Shown: positions 38,182 to 49,963 of the stretch, one piece after another | Position numbering within the stretch: the first letter of the stretch is position 1 | How the letters are laid out: each line of letters starts with the position of its first letter | From: Allantophomopsis cytisporea | Lineage: Eukaryota; Ascomycota; Leotiomycetes; Phacidiales; Phacidiaceae | Direction of reading: 5' to 3' | NCBI GenBank assembly: GCA_024752435.1 | Contig: CP103036.1 | Coordinates: forward strand, 1,364,001-1,428,000 | Length of the DNA: 64,000 nt | Program-made: the position numbers and the translations under genes | The notes under the pieces: model-generated | Told to the model about the DNA's origin: nothing | What the model saw: only the letters and a program-made list of their open reading frames with translations | The model's database searches: none

Positions 38182-38734
38182 ATGGCGGCTCCAGCATCTG
38201 CGTATAAAGACAGGCAATTCCTTGCCGTGATTGGAGATGAGGTGAGTTGTAATTGTTCAGTCTCGGAGATTGGAGAGCTAACAGGTCAATAGGACTCGGT
38301 GACCGGCTTGCTTCTTGCTGGTATCGGCGTATGCTTACCTTGCTCTATCTCATTTTGAGTACACAGTTGTGGACGACAGCTGACTGTTTACTTCGATATA
38401 GCATGTTACTTCTCCTCCGGACTCGCAAAAGAACTTCCTTGTTGTCGACAGCAAGACCGACAACGCAGCTATTGAGGAGGCCTTCGATCGATTCACACAG
38501 CAACGCAAGGATATTGGTATTCTGTTGATCAACCAGCACGTACGTCTGAAACTATGGAGCACTACCGACTGAATCTCTACTAAATATCTACAGATTGCCG
38601 AGCGTATTAGACACCGTGTAGATACATACACCGCTGCCTTCCCAGCTTTACTTGAGATACCCAGCAAGGACCACCCATACGATCCGGAGAAGGATAGTGT
38701 ACTGAGACGTGTCAGAAGACTCTTTGGAGAGTAA
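38182..38734 (+). CDS. vma7: V-type proton ATPase subunit F
   Basis: Small subunit of the V1 sector central stalk of the vacuolar proton pump, which couples ATP hydrolysis to proton pumping into vacuole and endosomes. Four exons (38182..38241, 38293..38328, 38402..38539, 38594..38734) give 124 residues, the usual family length. The reading is [20 protein letters not shown], then [12 protein letters not shown] encoded by a 36-nt exon, [19 protein letters not shown], the [21 protein letters not shown] core (with the third intron inside it) and the end [20 protein letters not shown] to RRLFGE. All introns have GT..AG ends and keep frame. Confidence 0.97.
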
Positions 38735-39157
38735 AGTGTCTGGGCCGTTGGTATTACCGTGTATTGTGTTTATAGATCATGGCTATTGTCATTGGAGCGT
38801 AATGGCGTTCATAGGCTTCCCTCATATATCAAGTCTTGCTTTGCATCAGATCGTACTAGGTGGACCATAATCGTCCGCCATACATGTCATTATGTTTTGA
38901 TCACGCAGTTCTACGGGAAAACTTCGATTCTTAAAAGACAAGCTTAGAGGTATTTCCCATATTACAAAAGGCATGTCGTAAACAACGCCAGAAAAGGTAT
39001 TTATGATGCAGCCAGCAATGCCAGGTTTCAATTCGCACCCCACTTTAGTCATTACATCCATCGTCCATCGTCCATCGTCCATCGTCCATCGTCCATCATT
39101 CCTCATCAACTACTCAACACAGCACAACGCCTTTGCAAATATTCACGGTGAATGCGC
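38735..39157. other. Convergent intergenic with short tandem repeat
   Basis: Between the V-ATPase F and NPC2-type genes, which converge. It holds a tandem run of about five CATCGTC-type 8-bp units at 39057-39099. No gene was seen. Confidence 0.6.
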
Positions 39158-39786
39158 CTACTTCTGGAACGTAACCTGGGCGGTCAAACAAGTAATCTTG
39201 CGATCATCCTCGGTGTAAACATCGGCGAGGACAGTGTATTTGCCCTGCATCTGAGTCAGCCACGCCCAGTCTTCGAAAAGCAATGAACAACCTACGTTTG
39301 GAATCTCATTTGGAAGCTCAACATCCTTTGTGATAACGGTCTTGCCCTTCTTGATCGGGCACTCCATATCGACGTTCTTAATCTGCTCACATACGCTGGC
39401 CTTGGTGTTCACCAATCTGATAAGACCGTACTTGACCTGCAAGATAACGTATGCGCCCTCCTTGATTTCCTCTTGGAAGACACCAGTAGCCTCGATAGTA
39501 AGAGTTGAACCGCTGCAAACGACGAAATCAGTAGGAGCGCTACGGATAAACAATCATGTTCTTTTGATGTGATGACTTACGCAGAGGGTGGGTTTGGCGT
39601 CAAGTTGACATGGTCAATGACGAGGAGATCGGTATCGTGGTTTGCTTGACAGTATTCCAGTGGAGATTCACCCGGAACCGATAAGCTCTCGTCCAAGATC
39701 TGCTGTTTGCCACCGAAGAAGGACAGGCCCTCGGCTGCGACGATGGTGCTCAAAAGCAAAGGGATGAAGCTGCTGCTGAACTTCAT
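39158..39786 (-). CDS. npc2: NPC2/ML-domain sterol or phospholipid transfer protein
   Basis: Secretory/vacuolar lipid-binding protein of the ML (MD-2-related) family, called phosphatidylglycerol/phosphatidylinositol transfer protein in fungi. Exons 39581..39786, 39296..39512 and 39158..39244 give 169 residues. A signal peptide covers about residues 1-18 (MKFSSSFIPLLLSTIVAA). The ML domain follows with the expected cysteines (SPLEYCQANH, ASVCEQIKNVDMECPI, DRKITCLTAQVTF). The second intron (39245..39295, GTAGGT to ATGCAG) is 51 nt with no stop codon, so retention would insert 17 residues between LPNEIPN and GKYTVLADVY. Removing it restores the family spacing. Confidence 0.93.
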
Positions 39787-41844
39787 TTTCGTATGCTATG
39801 CTTTATGGAATGTTTGGTGGATTATCCGTATCGTTGTCGTGATAGAAGTGAACCTGGAGAAACCCAAGCTTGATTCGAGACCGGTGAGATGGCGGGGCCG
39901 CTAGTTACTTTTGGGGATAGACAAGGATGACGTTGCTAGGACGCAAGACTGAGAGGGTCTTGTGATTCGATATTTATCGCGTTTACATTATGCAACTGCG
40001 CACGAAAAGCTGCAGTGCTACTCTACTTGTACATGAGAAAGGTGGATAATTCTGATGGCGTTTTGTTTATCAGTTTCTTATTGTATTTTCATGCTTGATT
40101 TCGTAATACAGACTTTTTAGAATCGTGTGATAAGCTACATGGTGTAATAACACAATGGTAGAAAAGAGACTCAGATAACTGTAAATGCTCAACCTCTAGG
40201 ATAGATAGATAGATAATCTGAAGGCAGCGACACTGAGTAAGGTCTGGTTTCGTTCTCCGATCGTGATTTACAAAGTGGACAGTGTATGCATATTTCGGGC
40301 GTAGGGGCTGAGAAAGGCGGATTACTGCAGTAATTCAAGTGTCTTCAAAAGATGTTGCAGTACTTAAACTCAAGTGAGATCCTCCAGCTTCTTGAATGAT
40401 AATCCTCTACAAAACTCATCAACATGAGTTTTGAATGCGCTTGATAGTTGAGAGGCTATGAGCAAGTTTCGATGTGGAGATCCTTTGTCTAAGGGACCTG
40501 CTTTCACTTTATCGATGCGAACCTGGCGGAATACACATCACCCTACCTGAACCTAGGCATGCATTGAACTTGACTGTATGCCTGAGAAAGCAAGGTGACA
40601 CTTGCAGCCCACTTTTGAGAGAATGCCATGGAAACGAGGAAAGCTTGCGACCCAAACCCGTAACTCAAGCGAGTACTCCCTCACAGAAAATCTATAAATT
40701 GAGAGCCTCCCCCCCCAAATCTCTTTTCTTCTTCTTCATACTTACCTTGTCGGAGCGTCCCATGCTCAAACATATGGGACTCTACGCTGAGAGACCTGCA
40801 TTGCACAGCGCGGAGTCAATCAGTGTCGAATATCCTTCGGGGTCTTCGCTGGCGGAATTTTTGATTGCATCCTTCACAGGAAATATTCTTTTCATTGAGA
40901 TCATGGACTTGAACCATGGCTTGAAGAAGAGTTGGTTGGTTGAGACTTAGTTGGGTTATTGTTGAGGTAACGACATGGAAATTCTATCACTTGAAAGCGT
41001 TTTGGCGTGAATGCAATAACTTTGATCTCCGATTCGCGTAAAGGACACGTCAACGTGCAGGAGAGCAGAGGGAGAACATAACACAGCAAGCATAGAAGGT
41101 GCAGCTAGGTAACCGTGAGATGTTGGTGGAGTGTAGCAAGATACTGTGTACTGCGTACTGATGGAATGCCAGACTGCGCTTTGTAAATCATTGGACAGGC
41201 CATATGCACGCACACACATGTAAAATACGCAATGTACTGCGTACAGGACAATGAGGGTGATTTGACCATGTTCAGCTTCTCACCCTGGTGGTTTCCGCCC
41301 TGCTGCTGCTCTGAACCGGTGGTTACTCCGGATGTACAGGACGTTGTTGGGTGGGCAAGTGACAGCAGAAAATGAAGCGTGGAATAATGATCAATGGTTA
41401 ATGGTCCAGGGACTCTTCAACACAGCCTCGTTGAACGCATATTGTGACTGTCAGGAAGTGCTGGGGGGTAGCACCTTTGAGATTGTGTGCTTTGTTTGAC
41501 TGGATTGTAGACATGGACTGGATGGATGGTAATTTAACCATTGGCGAATTATTGTCTGTTGCTCGGCGAAGAGGATGAGATTTCTCTGATTATTGTTACC
41601 TCTTTCACTATGTTCGGAACACGTTGCTTCTGTATTTCCAACGCCAACCGAGTCCGTCCGTCGTATATATATGTATGAATGTGTTTTATGAGATGTATTA
41701 CATACTCTGAAGTGCAGCTTTCAGTTGATGATGCCCAAGTACCTCGGACTTGAGAAATTCGCGTACCTGTTTACACATGTGTAACGATCAGTACAGTATA
41801 GTAGTGGCAGTAGTGGCAGTAAGAAAAGTAATCAAGCTGTAACA

Positions 41845-41845
<1 letters not shown>

Positions 41846-41907
<62 letters not shown>
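41846..41907. repeat. (CAA)n microsatellite
   Basis: About 20 uninterrupted CAA units. The frame through it on the other strand gives a poly-Leu artefact. It is not in a gene. Confidence 0.95.
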
Positions 41908-42440
41908 ACCACAGTACGCATATGCAGTAGACAGCCAGCGGACGTGGCCAAGAGTCTTGCCTAGCACAGTGGGGTCCTCTATCACAACAGTGGAAAATTT
42001 ACAACAGACTACCACTATGGAAAGGCGCTGGTGCGGTGGAGGCAGATAGCAGGTAGACCAAGTGTAACATTGGTACTTAGACACTTAAGAGTACCGAGTA
42101 AGGTATTTTGCTCTCTAGGATCGGCCGGGAGATACGAGTAAGGTACGCATCGAATGTATTTTTAGTGGTCGGAGGGATTTGAAGTTAAGTAGAATAGAGT
42201 AAGTAGAGTTTATCTACCTACCCTACCTACTACCTGTGTCAATGTCCATGGTACAGTTAGTTACCAGTGTTTGAATGGAAGTCATTCGATAGAGCAGCGC
42301 CCACCTTCAGATGGTTGAGGTAAGGTAGAGTAACCTAGGTAAGATAGTGTGCAACAGGGAGTAGAAGAGGATGCACGTCTTTGTGGGACTCGGGTATTGT
42401 CAGCACCATCAGCAATGGCCATCAGCATTAGATTATCATA

Positions 42441-42484
42441 AGCATCAGCATCAGCATCAGCATCAGCATCAGCATAAGCATCAA
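42441..42484. repeat. (CATCAG)n simple repeat
   Basis: Six or seven CATCAG/CATAAG hexamers in a row, continuing as degenerate ATCA words on both sides. Intergenic. Confidence 0.85.
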
Positions 42485-42900
42485 CGATCTCAGCAATTTC
42501 AACAACTGTCTTTCATGTTTGTGTATCTACTAAGAGTACTGAGTAGGTAGCTTCTTCGGTGTACTCTCACCATGATTCTTCTTTGTAATCACACACGAAA
42601 AAAAAAGAAGAAAAAAAGGGAAAAGAAAAAGGACTGCCTTCCGTTGAAAAGCTACAGAAATAATCCAATTAATGCCCACTGGAGCAGACATCGTACCTTA
42701 CCTACCAGTGCCGCCGTCCTTCACCTGGCAAAAAGAGACAAAAGAATAGATCTAATGGAGAGGAAAATATCAAGAAAGGCACTATTTCGTGACCATGATA
42801 TACCCTGCACCACAATACTAAGGTACGGAGTACGGCATTCATACAGGATGGACCAACAGCCCAGACGATCTTACGAGTAGCCTTCCACGCCTTCTCGTTC

Positions 42901-44437
42901 TTACTTACCTTGCTTTTTCAACACTTTCAACAGATTCAATACCCTCAACCGACAACACCACATACATGATGATACATACGGCGTGGTGGAGTGAACGAGT
43001 GGATGAAGCAAGTGAGTGAATGAGTGCGTGAGTTGCGTGACAAGGCGCATTCTTAATTCTCATTTCTCATTCATCATCACGCACTCTCACTCCTCCATAA
43101 CACTACGAGAGCTCTCCTTCTCTCACGCCTCTTCTCCCCTCTTCCTCCTCCGCTTCCTCCTCCTCCTCCTCCTCCTCCTCCTCCTTCTCCTCCTCACCAC
43201 CACTCTAACTTATCCTACCTACCTACCTTACTTACTTTACTCTCGGCGCACACACAAAAAGTTGCTTGTTTGTCGCGCCATTGCATCTCACGCCCTCTAT
43301 GGCATTTCCCTCTCCTCCCACGCTCCTACACCACCCACCCCCCCTGGCCATATCTTCGACCCGTTTTATCGAGCTCCGCGAATCACCATGTATACTGTGT
43401 GCATTAGTCGGCTGGCCGCTTTTCTCAGGCCTCCGGCAGAATTGCCAACCTTTTTGCCTTTCGTCATGTCTCCCACAACCATCTCTCCTTTCATATCATA
43501 TGTCTCCTCCATCCACGACCTTCTATCAACGCTCTTGACTTCGTTTCTTCTTTGCTCCCCTTTCAGCCCTTTTCTACTCCATTCCCGACCGTCGTCTACA
43601 TCTCTCTAGCCCTCGACATGATGGTGCTGCAGGCGGACAAAGAGATGCTCACAATGCACCTTTCGGCCTGGAGCAAAATGGGGGCGCTCGCCGCTTTGAT
43701 CATCCATCCAGGCTAAAGATGACTAGAGCGAAAACGGAGGTGCTAGTGATTCGCTCTCGCTCTTGCTCAGTGGAATGGCACCCAAGGCCAATTCTCTTCA
43801 ACTGTCCCCTCAACTTGCACACTCTCTCTTCCCTCTATGCACTTACTCCAATACCACGCCAACAAACATTGAGCCCTCTTCGCAATCACAGCATCAACAA
43901 CTTCACCACCAAACCATTTCCCCCCCACGAGTTTCCGCGAACACATTCCGCGCCATCCAATCATTCCTTCATTGACTTCAGACAACACAACCGCTCCACT
44001 AGGGTTGTAGCCACACCTGCTTCGAGTCGCAACTCTCTTCTTGCCCCGAGTCATACCAAAAGAAGGATCTTTTTCTCCCACCAGAGAAAGGAAGACAGAT
44101 ACCGGCATCGATCGACGGGAAATTTTCATCAAATCTGTGGCGTCCTTTTCTCGTACAATCCATACCGTCGCCCTCCCACATCCGTCGATAGATTCAGTTT
44201 GGCCCACGCGTCCGAGAGACAGAGATTCCTTCTCACATTCAATAAAACACAGGACAGTCAACAACGCTGGAGGTCGCCAACGGACGATAATCATCGCCGA
44301 TTTACTAAGCTATCTGTCACATCTTTGATCCTCGTTATTTGAGTCGCGGTGGTCCTTCGTCATGCGACTCAGATTAAGAAGCCTGTGAATCTACCTCTAC
44401 CCTCCTTCGCACACAGCCATCTAAAGGCTCTCTTTAG
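42901..44437 (+). other. Probable long leader of the Set3-type gene
   Basis: Pyrimidine-rich DNA with a (TCC)n run at 43150-43192 directly upstream of the Set3 ATG. Several frames are open here (43016..43609, 43719..44342, and a third near 43763..43975), all rich in Ser, Pro, His and Leu. They overlap each other, so at most one is real. They could be upstream ORFs in a long 5' leader or a missed N-terminal exon. Confidence 0.4.
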
Positions 44438-47332
44438 ATGATGACAGAAAGGCATCAATCCACAACACCGCACTCCGCGACGCCGATTGACAGTGCTCTG
44501 CATGCTACGGTCTCTGCCTCGAGGGACAATGTACAGGCTCCCACTGAAAGTCTCGAGGATGAGCCATACACGATCAAATGCATCTGCGACTTTTCCGACG
44601 ATGATGGCAATACAATTTTCTGCGAGACGTGCGAGACGTGGCAGCACATCGAATGCTTCTACCCTGGCAACGTCGACGATGCTTCGAGAGAGGAGTTCGA
44701 TCACTCTTGTGCAGATTGCAAACCTCGACCGCTTGATCGACGAACTGCGACCGAGCGCCAAAGACAACAGAGGCATCGTAAGACTCTCCACGACAGCGGA
44801 GACAAGAAGACAAAACGACCACCTTCGAAGAGTCACAAGAAGAAGAAACCAGCAGACAACCAAACCAACGGTTGGCAGAATGAGCAAGACGCCACGTCGC
44901 ATCGGAAGCACACAAGTCCTCACGAGGCTGCTCATCCGCCACCAAAACGATCGAAGGGTAGCCATCGACCATCACAATCAATAAGCTCACAGCATGGAAA
45001 GCGTAGTCCATCAGCGGCCGTGGGCAACGGTCGTGCTCGATCTCACGGTCACCCACCGAGTCCATCACATACGCCGCCAGACATGTCGCAAGAACCCCGT
45101 TACCACACATACTCCAATCTCTTCCTCAAACTCTACTCCAATGACCCTGGTCCTCAGGACCTACGAACCAACTCATTTACGAGTCTTACTGTTACCAATG
45201 TGATGGCCTCTTGGTTACATGACTCAAACCGACTTCGAGCAGATACTGGTATCGAAGACAAAGGCGCTGTTTTCCAGTTCGTGAAGCCTGGACTGGATCT
45301 CAGCAAGCTAAAGGCAGGTGTACTCGTTCTTCAGACAAAAGAACAGATGCACGGTGATGTTCATCTACGATGGCGCTTTCTTACGACAAAGAACAACGTA
45401 ACGGAAGGATCTTTTATTGCCGAGCTCAAAGGACAAGTAGGCCTCCAGTCCGAGTACAAAGAGGATCCGAACAACAGTCCTCATCACCCGTCGCCATTCG
45501 TATTCTATCACCCCGGTCTTCCAATTTATGTCGACACCCGTCGCGAGGGCTCCTTGTGCCGATACATCCGCCGCAGTTGTCGACCAAATACTTCGATTGA
45601 ATGTTACATCACGAACGAGACAGAGTATCACTTTTGCCTTGTTTGTGATGTTGACATTGCTGCTGGTGACGAAGTGACCCTTCCTTGGACTTATCCTAAG
45701 AAAGTGGATCAGATGCTTATGAATATGGATGATGCCAGCAAGGAATCCACCATCAATGATATCAATGAGGTTGCTACGTGGATCAACCTGGTACTTTCCG
45801 ATTTCGGTGGATGCGCTTGCGACCTTGGAGCAGACTGTCGATTTGCGCGATTCGATAGACGCTACTTCGGTGACTTACAACCTCAACGCCCATCGAAATC
45901 AAAGAAGGGTCGCAAATCAAAGCAGTCTAGTACGCAGACCAATGGTACTACAACTAGCCGTGCTGCAAGCGAGGGTCAACAAGACGATTACGATGTCGAA
46001 GATGACTCCCGTTCCACCTCAGGATCTGTAAGAAGCAAACCACAGAGTCGTGATATGACTCCCCACGCCTCTGGTGGAGACGACAATGGCTCTAGTGTAC
46101 CATCAAAACGCGAGGAAAGAAAGCTTGCTGCCCTGGAGCACTCATTCGCAAAAATGGAAAATAACGCTCAGCCAGTTCGCAAACGCAAACGTACTGCAAC
46201 TGAAACTGCGACCGCTAATGGAACAAATGGATCACAAAATCCACCAAAATCCAAGTCAAGAGCTCGCGCTTCTATATCGCACCCACCGTCCAACGGCAAT
46301 GGACCTCAAAAACGTACCTACGCCGATGCTGGTACTTCACGACAAGAATCTGGTTCACCAACGACAGGAGTTTCACCATCAACCGCTCGTCCTTCCGGTT
46401 CTCAGGAAAGGTCCGGTCAGACCTCAATTGCACGCTCGAGGCAAGGAACTATGACTCCACCACGAACCAACTATGTCGATGCAGTCGTCCAGACAGAGAC
46501 CGATCCGAACGCGTGGTATACAAAGATTGCAATACCAACACCGAAAAAGATGTACATCCCGTTGACAAGAAGACTATTGAATCAGCGTCACCAAGCAAAG
46601 AAAGATCTCGAACGCCGACGCTCGTCACAGTCGGCTATATCAAGTGTTACCAATTGCATGAGCTCGCCTGTCTTGCAACGCTCGGTTTCTATGGCAGATC
46701 TTACTCAAAGTCCCATTAGGGATCGAAGACAGAGTATTGTATCTTTGAGTGGCTCCTCATCTTCTGGTTCTGGTGATGTATTGATGACAGATGCGCCTCC
46801 GTTGCTCACGCAGAATGGTGCAATGCCCCCGCCGCCAGTATTACCCACGCAACGTTCAGACTATACGTCTGTTTTGGGATACCGACCATCAGATCTTCGT
46901 GTCCATCTTCCAACAGCACCCTCTTTCACTAGTCCTCAGACTGAGGTTCTCACACCTTCAACACCGGGTACACCTGCTTTGCCTTCTGCTATTTCACCAA
47001 CCTTGCAGCATAGCCTTGTGCACAGTCCGGTAAAAAAGAAGCTCAGTCTGAGCGATTATGCAAAGAGGAAGCGACCGGCAGAACCTACACCAAAGCCCAA
47101 GACTGGTAGTAGTCCAATATTAGCCCCAACTTCATTGAAAGCATCGCCATCAATGGAGGACGAGCCCAAGGTCAATGGCACAGCTATTGGTACTCGAACT
47201 GTTCAGAGTCCTGCTGTGGAAAAAACAATTGACCCAACATTGCCACACACGCAAACTCTATCTCCACAGAAAGTTGCGGTACCCAAGGAGATCCCAGCTA
47301 CAGAGGCCCCTACAGCACCAAACGCGCCTTGA
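44438..47332 (+). CDS. set3: Set3-type PHD and SET domain protein
   Basis: Core subunit of the Set3 histone-deacetylase complex, nuclear, binding methylated H3K4 through its PHD finger. Single exon, 964 residues. The PHD finger starts at C48: KCICDFSDDDGNTIFCETC, then WQHIECFYPG and FDHSCADCKPR. A basic disordered linker (about 100-225) follows. The SET domain lies at about 300-420 with EGSLCRYIRRSCRPNTSIEC (from residue 370) and GDEVTLPWTYPK. The canonical NHS catalytic triplet is replaced by RSCRPN-type sequence, as in the Set3/Set4 group, which is thought to lack methyltransferase activity. A cysteine cluster (CACDLGADCRFARF) follows. The C-terminal half is Ser/Pro-rich and disordered. The start follows an in-frame MM pair; an upstream exon cannot be excluded. 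Confidence 0.92.
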   Translation: MMTERHQSTTPHSATPIDSALHATVSASRDNVQAPTESLEDEPYTIKCICDFSDDDGNTIFCETCETWQHIECFYPGNVDDASREEFDHSCADCKPRPLDRRTATERQRQQRHRKTLHDSGDKKTKRPPSKSHKKKKPADNQTNGWQNEQDATSHRKHTSPHEAAHPPPKRSKGSHRPSQSISSQHGKRSPSAAVGNGRARSHGHPPSPSHTPPDMSQEPRYHTYSNLFLKLYSNDPGPQDLRTNSFTSLTVTNVMASWLHDSNRLRADTGIEDKGAVFQFVKPGLDLSKLKAGVLVLQTKEQMHGDVHLRWRFLTTKNNVTEGSFIAELKGQVGLQSEYKEDPNNSPHHPSPFVFYHPGLPIYVDTRREGSLCRYIRRSCRPNTSIECYITNETEYHFCLVCDVDIAAGDEVTLPWTYPKKVDQMLMNMDDASKESTINDINEVATWINLVLSDFGGCACDLGADCRFARFDRRYFGDLQPQRPSKSKKGRKSKQSSTQTNGTTTSRAASEGQQDDYDVEDDSRSTSGSVRSKPQSRDMTPHASGGDDNGSSVPSKREERKLAALEHSFAKMENNAQPVRKRKRTATETATANGTNGSQNPPKSKSRARASISHPPSNGNGPQKRTYADAGTSRQESGSPTTGVSPSTARPSGSQERSGQTSIARSRQGTMTPPRTNYVDAVVQTETDPNAWYTKIAIPTPKKMYIPLTRRLLNQRHQAKKDLERRRSSQSAISSVTNCMSSPVLQRSVSMADLTQSPIRDRRQSIVSLSGSSSSGSGDVLMTDAPPLLTQNGAMPPPPVLPTQRSDYTSVLGYRPSDLRVHLPTAPSFTSPQTEVLTPSTPGTPALPSAISPTLQHSLVHSPVKKKLSLSDYAKRKRPAEPTPKPKTGSSPILAPTSLKASPSMEDEPKVNGTAIGTRTVQSPAVEKTIDPTLPHTQTLSPQKVAVPKEIPATEAPTAPNAP

Positions 47333-48025
47333 TGGTGCACCCTATTGTATCATAAAACTGGCTTGCAACAGCCGTCAGTGTGTTTTGAGTCTTGTTTATC
47401 TTTCTCACGGTCACTTTTGACCTCACAACTTGTTTTGCTTTCACAACACTCGAGCAGCGAGGTTTGCTTTTGCTCTGTTTCAAAAGCACTAAGGGAACAA
47501 TGGCGTTCTTTTTTTCATTTTCACTTCGGAGGGGCTTTTTGCCGAAGGGGGTTGGGTCTGGGAATCAATCAAACCGGTATAGGCGTTTTAGTTTCAAAGG
47601 GGCGTGGAAATGGAGTATCAAGGGAAACTCGGCTTGGGGAAAGAAACCCAACTTTTCAACATGGAAGATGTCATGATGTTTTTTTTCGCGATGTCTACTC
47701 TACTTTGTTTGCCCGTTCACTTCGATTGCTTCTTCGATGCAGACGTTGTTACATGTTCTTCGTCGATGTCGTCCGGATAGACTGGCGCTGCGGCATCCGG
47801 TTCTTTGTACTAGGTAGTAGTGGATGGATTCATTGCGAAGATTGGATGGATGGAGATGACAGACAGTATGAAGAAAATGAATGAAACAGAATAAACAGTA
47901 ACAGTCTGAAACAAGCATGAATTGTTCCACATGTACCTATGATGCGTTTTATTGAACGCAATTACTGTGCAAATATCGTGATGTAGTAGTATGTGTTTCA
48001 TTTTAATGTTCAGGTATCTATCTAT
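47333..48025. other. Convergent intergenic between set3 and alg7
   Basis: 3' regions of the two convergent genes. No further gene was seen; a frame at 47345..47884 is Phe/Ser/Arg-rich noise. Confidence 0.5.
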
Positions 48026-49456
48026 CTATAAATACAAGTTATCATCCGTAAATATCCAGAGCGCTAATCTATGCCTAATAAACAATCCAAGCAGTCCACA
48101 GGCCATCTGCATGATCAAAATCTCAATTGCCAGCCAGTCCTCCCTTAACGGACCCCTCCACACCAACCACAGATTCAAAATTGTGAAATTTGATGTCTCC
48201 ACAATCTCCCCGCCCTCATTCTCCACCACATCCAACAACCTAAGCTTATGCAAGACCCTTAGTCCCGCTGCAAGAGCCGGTTTTGGCGGCTCCTTCCAGT
48301 TGGTCACCGACGGCTCCAGTAAGCCTGTCCGCGCATTGAAACGCGGCAAGCGGTGGCGGGGACACGGGATAACGCGGAACAGCTGTGGGGCCGAGTAGAG
48401 GAAGTTGAAGATCTGTGGGATGAAGAGAAGGAGGAGGGTTTTGCTGAAGTGGCCGAGGATGCCGACTACCGCGAAGACCATGCCGGCGAAATAGCAGTAC
48501 GTGTCGCCAACGAACACACGCGCCGGAAACCAGTTCTGCGATGCGAGCGCGAAGGATACGCCGATGAAGGGGAGGAGCATGTAGAGAGAGAACAGGTGTG
48601 AGTCTACTGCTGGGTGTGGGTAAGGAGAGAGCAGGTACAGCGAGTCGTTGAGCACTAGGAGGAAGGCGATGACTAGCGATTGTGAGACTTCGATGCCGTT
48701 TATGCCTGCCAGGATGTTGATGCTGTTTGGGCAGAAGATGGCGATTGCGGCCATGTAGAAGTAATATAGTGGGCCGACAGAGATGAGGTGCCCAAGGTAT
48801 GGTACGAGGGGTGTGGGGACCACGATGGATGTGACGCCGAAATCGACGAAGTACACAATCAAAAGCGGGATCGAGGCGAAGGCGGGAATAAAAAATTTGT
48901 GCCGCCAGCGAATGTCAAAGATGTCGTCGCCTATGCCGAGAATGCAGACGGATTGGAGGGAGAGGATGGCGGACAGGTAAGATGCGAGCTGGGATGTTAG
49001 TGACTATATGTATTGAGTTGAAATTGAGAAACTCACCTTGCCATGCGGAAATCTATGCAGAAACCGCCCTACGTGCACATTCTCCACTTGCTCCAGAACG
49101 ATGTCCTTATTCCCACCTCCTGATGTAGCAGCGACGATATCCTTATAAAAAGGAAAGGGAATGAAGCAGATAATAAGAAACAGATACACCACTGCGCAGA
49201 TCGCGCCCATTGTTTCGGGAATTTCCTTCTTGTGTACTTTACTCATATCCTTTCCCTTCAATCCAGCCTTCATGAAAGTTGGCCCCAGCCAGCGGATCAT
49301 GGCATATGAGGCGGCGAAGGCAATGCCACTGAAGGCGATAGATGCGATGAGCGGCTCGCCATCGCCCTCGAATGTTTTAGCAATGATGCCGACGGAAGCC
49401 ACGGTCAAAGAGAAGAGGGAGATATTCTCCTTGAGGGAAAGTTGCGAAGACGTCAT
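48026..49456 (-). CDS. alg7: UDP-GlcNAc:dolichyl-phosphate GlcNAc-1-P transferase
   Basis: ER membrane enzyme that makes dolichyl-PP-GlcNAc, the first step of N-glycan precursor assembly and the target of tunicamycin. Two exons (49037..49456 and 48026..48988) give 460 residues with about ten membrane helices. Family motifs visible are GLKGKDMSKVHKKEIPETMG, ILGIGDDIFDIRWRHKFFIP (the Asp-rich catalytic block spanning just after the splice), NSINILAGINGIEVSQS and NWFPARVFVGDTYCYFAG. The ATG at 49456 is preferred. An in-frame ATG 39 codons earlier would add a hydrophobic extension not expected in the family, though it may be used. Confidence 0.96.
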
Positions 49457-49963
49457 CGTACGCACATCTCTCAAGAAAAAATTGCTTTTCAATAGGAAGT
49501 GGACAGTGAAGTAAATAAATGGCACTTGGAGGACAAATAATACATTGCGATGGCAAGGCTGAGTGTATTTCAAAAAGCCACGTTCCTGAATGACGAGGCT
49601 TGTGCTTGGCAGACTGGGGTTATCGGTGCATGGTGGATACGTCTGAGGGGGTCCACTGATTTAGCCGCCTACGGTAGTCGAGCTCCATTCTCATCGGTTG
49701 ATGATGCTTGATAAAGACTGAATTGGAGATGTAGATTAGGACACTCTATCACAACCACATATACCAAACTACTGTCAAGCATGTATTGGACTGCTTCATC
49801 ATTCAGTATATGATGTGACTTCTTCACGCACGTACGATCATTGCGCCAATCGACACAAGAGAACTACCGCATCTGAAGGACGTCTTAACTGTGCTTGCTT
49901 TGTCAAGACCACCACATCGACGCTTCACAACATCAATCTGCACAGCAGGCGTATCAACCCGCA
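49457..49963. other. Divergent promoter region alg7 / seh1
   Basis: About 500 bp between the divergent Alg7 and Seh1 starts. No gene or clear TATA box was seen. It should hold both promoters. Confidence 0.5.

Larger units (their letters stand above)
39787..42900. other. Large gene-free region with microsatellites
   Basis: No supported gene. One 158-codon frame at 40474..40950 has no recognisable domain and was not accepted. The right part is rich in simple repeats (CAA array, CATCAG array) and in GGTAAGGTA/TACCTACC words. Confidence 0.5.

Noticed and set aside
40474..40950. 158-codon open frame
   Set aside because: No domain, includes a poly-Pro/Phe-type artefact from C and TTC runs, and no splice or promoter support.
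41788..42084. Minus-strand frame with a leucine run
   Set aside because: The poly-Leu is the (CAA)n microsatellite read on the other strand.
43016..43609. 197-codon open frame
   Set aside because: Runs through a (TCC)n tract giving poly-Leu; composition is that of pyrimidine-rich leader DNA and no domain is visible.
43719..44342. 207-codon open frame before Set3
   Set aside because: Overlaps another open frame of similar quality, has no recognisable domain, and lies in the probable Set3 leader; kept only as a possible upstream ORF.
49895..49963. Upstream extension of the Seh1 frame
   Set aside because: Begins at TTG, not ATG; the first ATG in frame is 49964.
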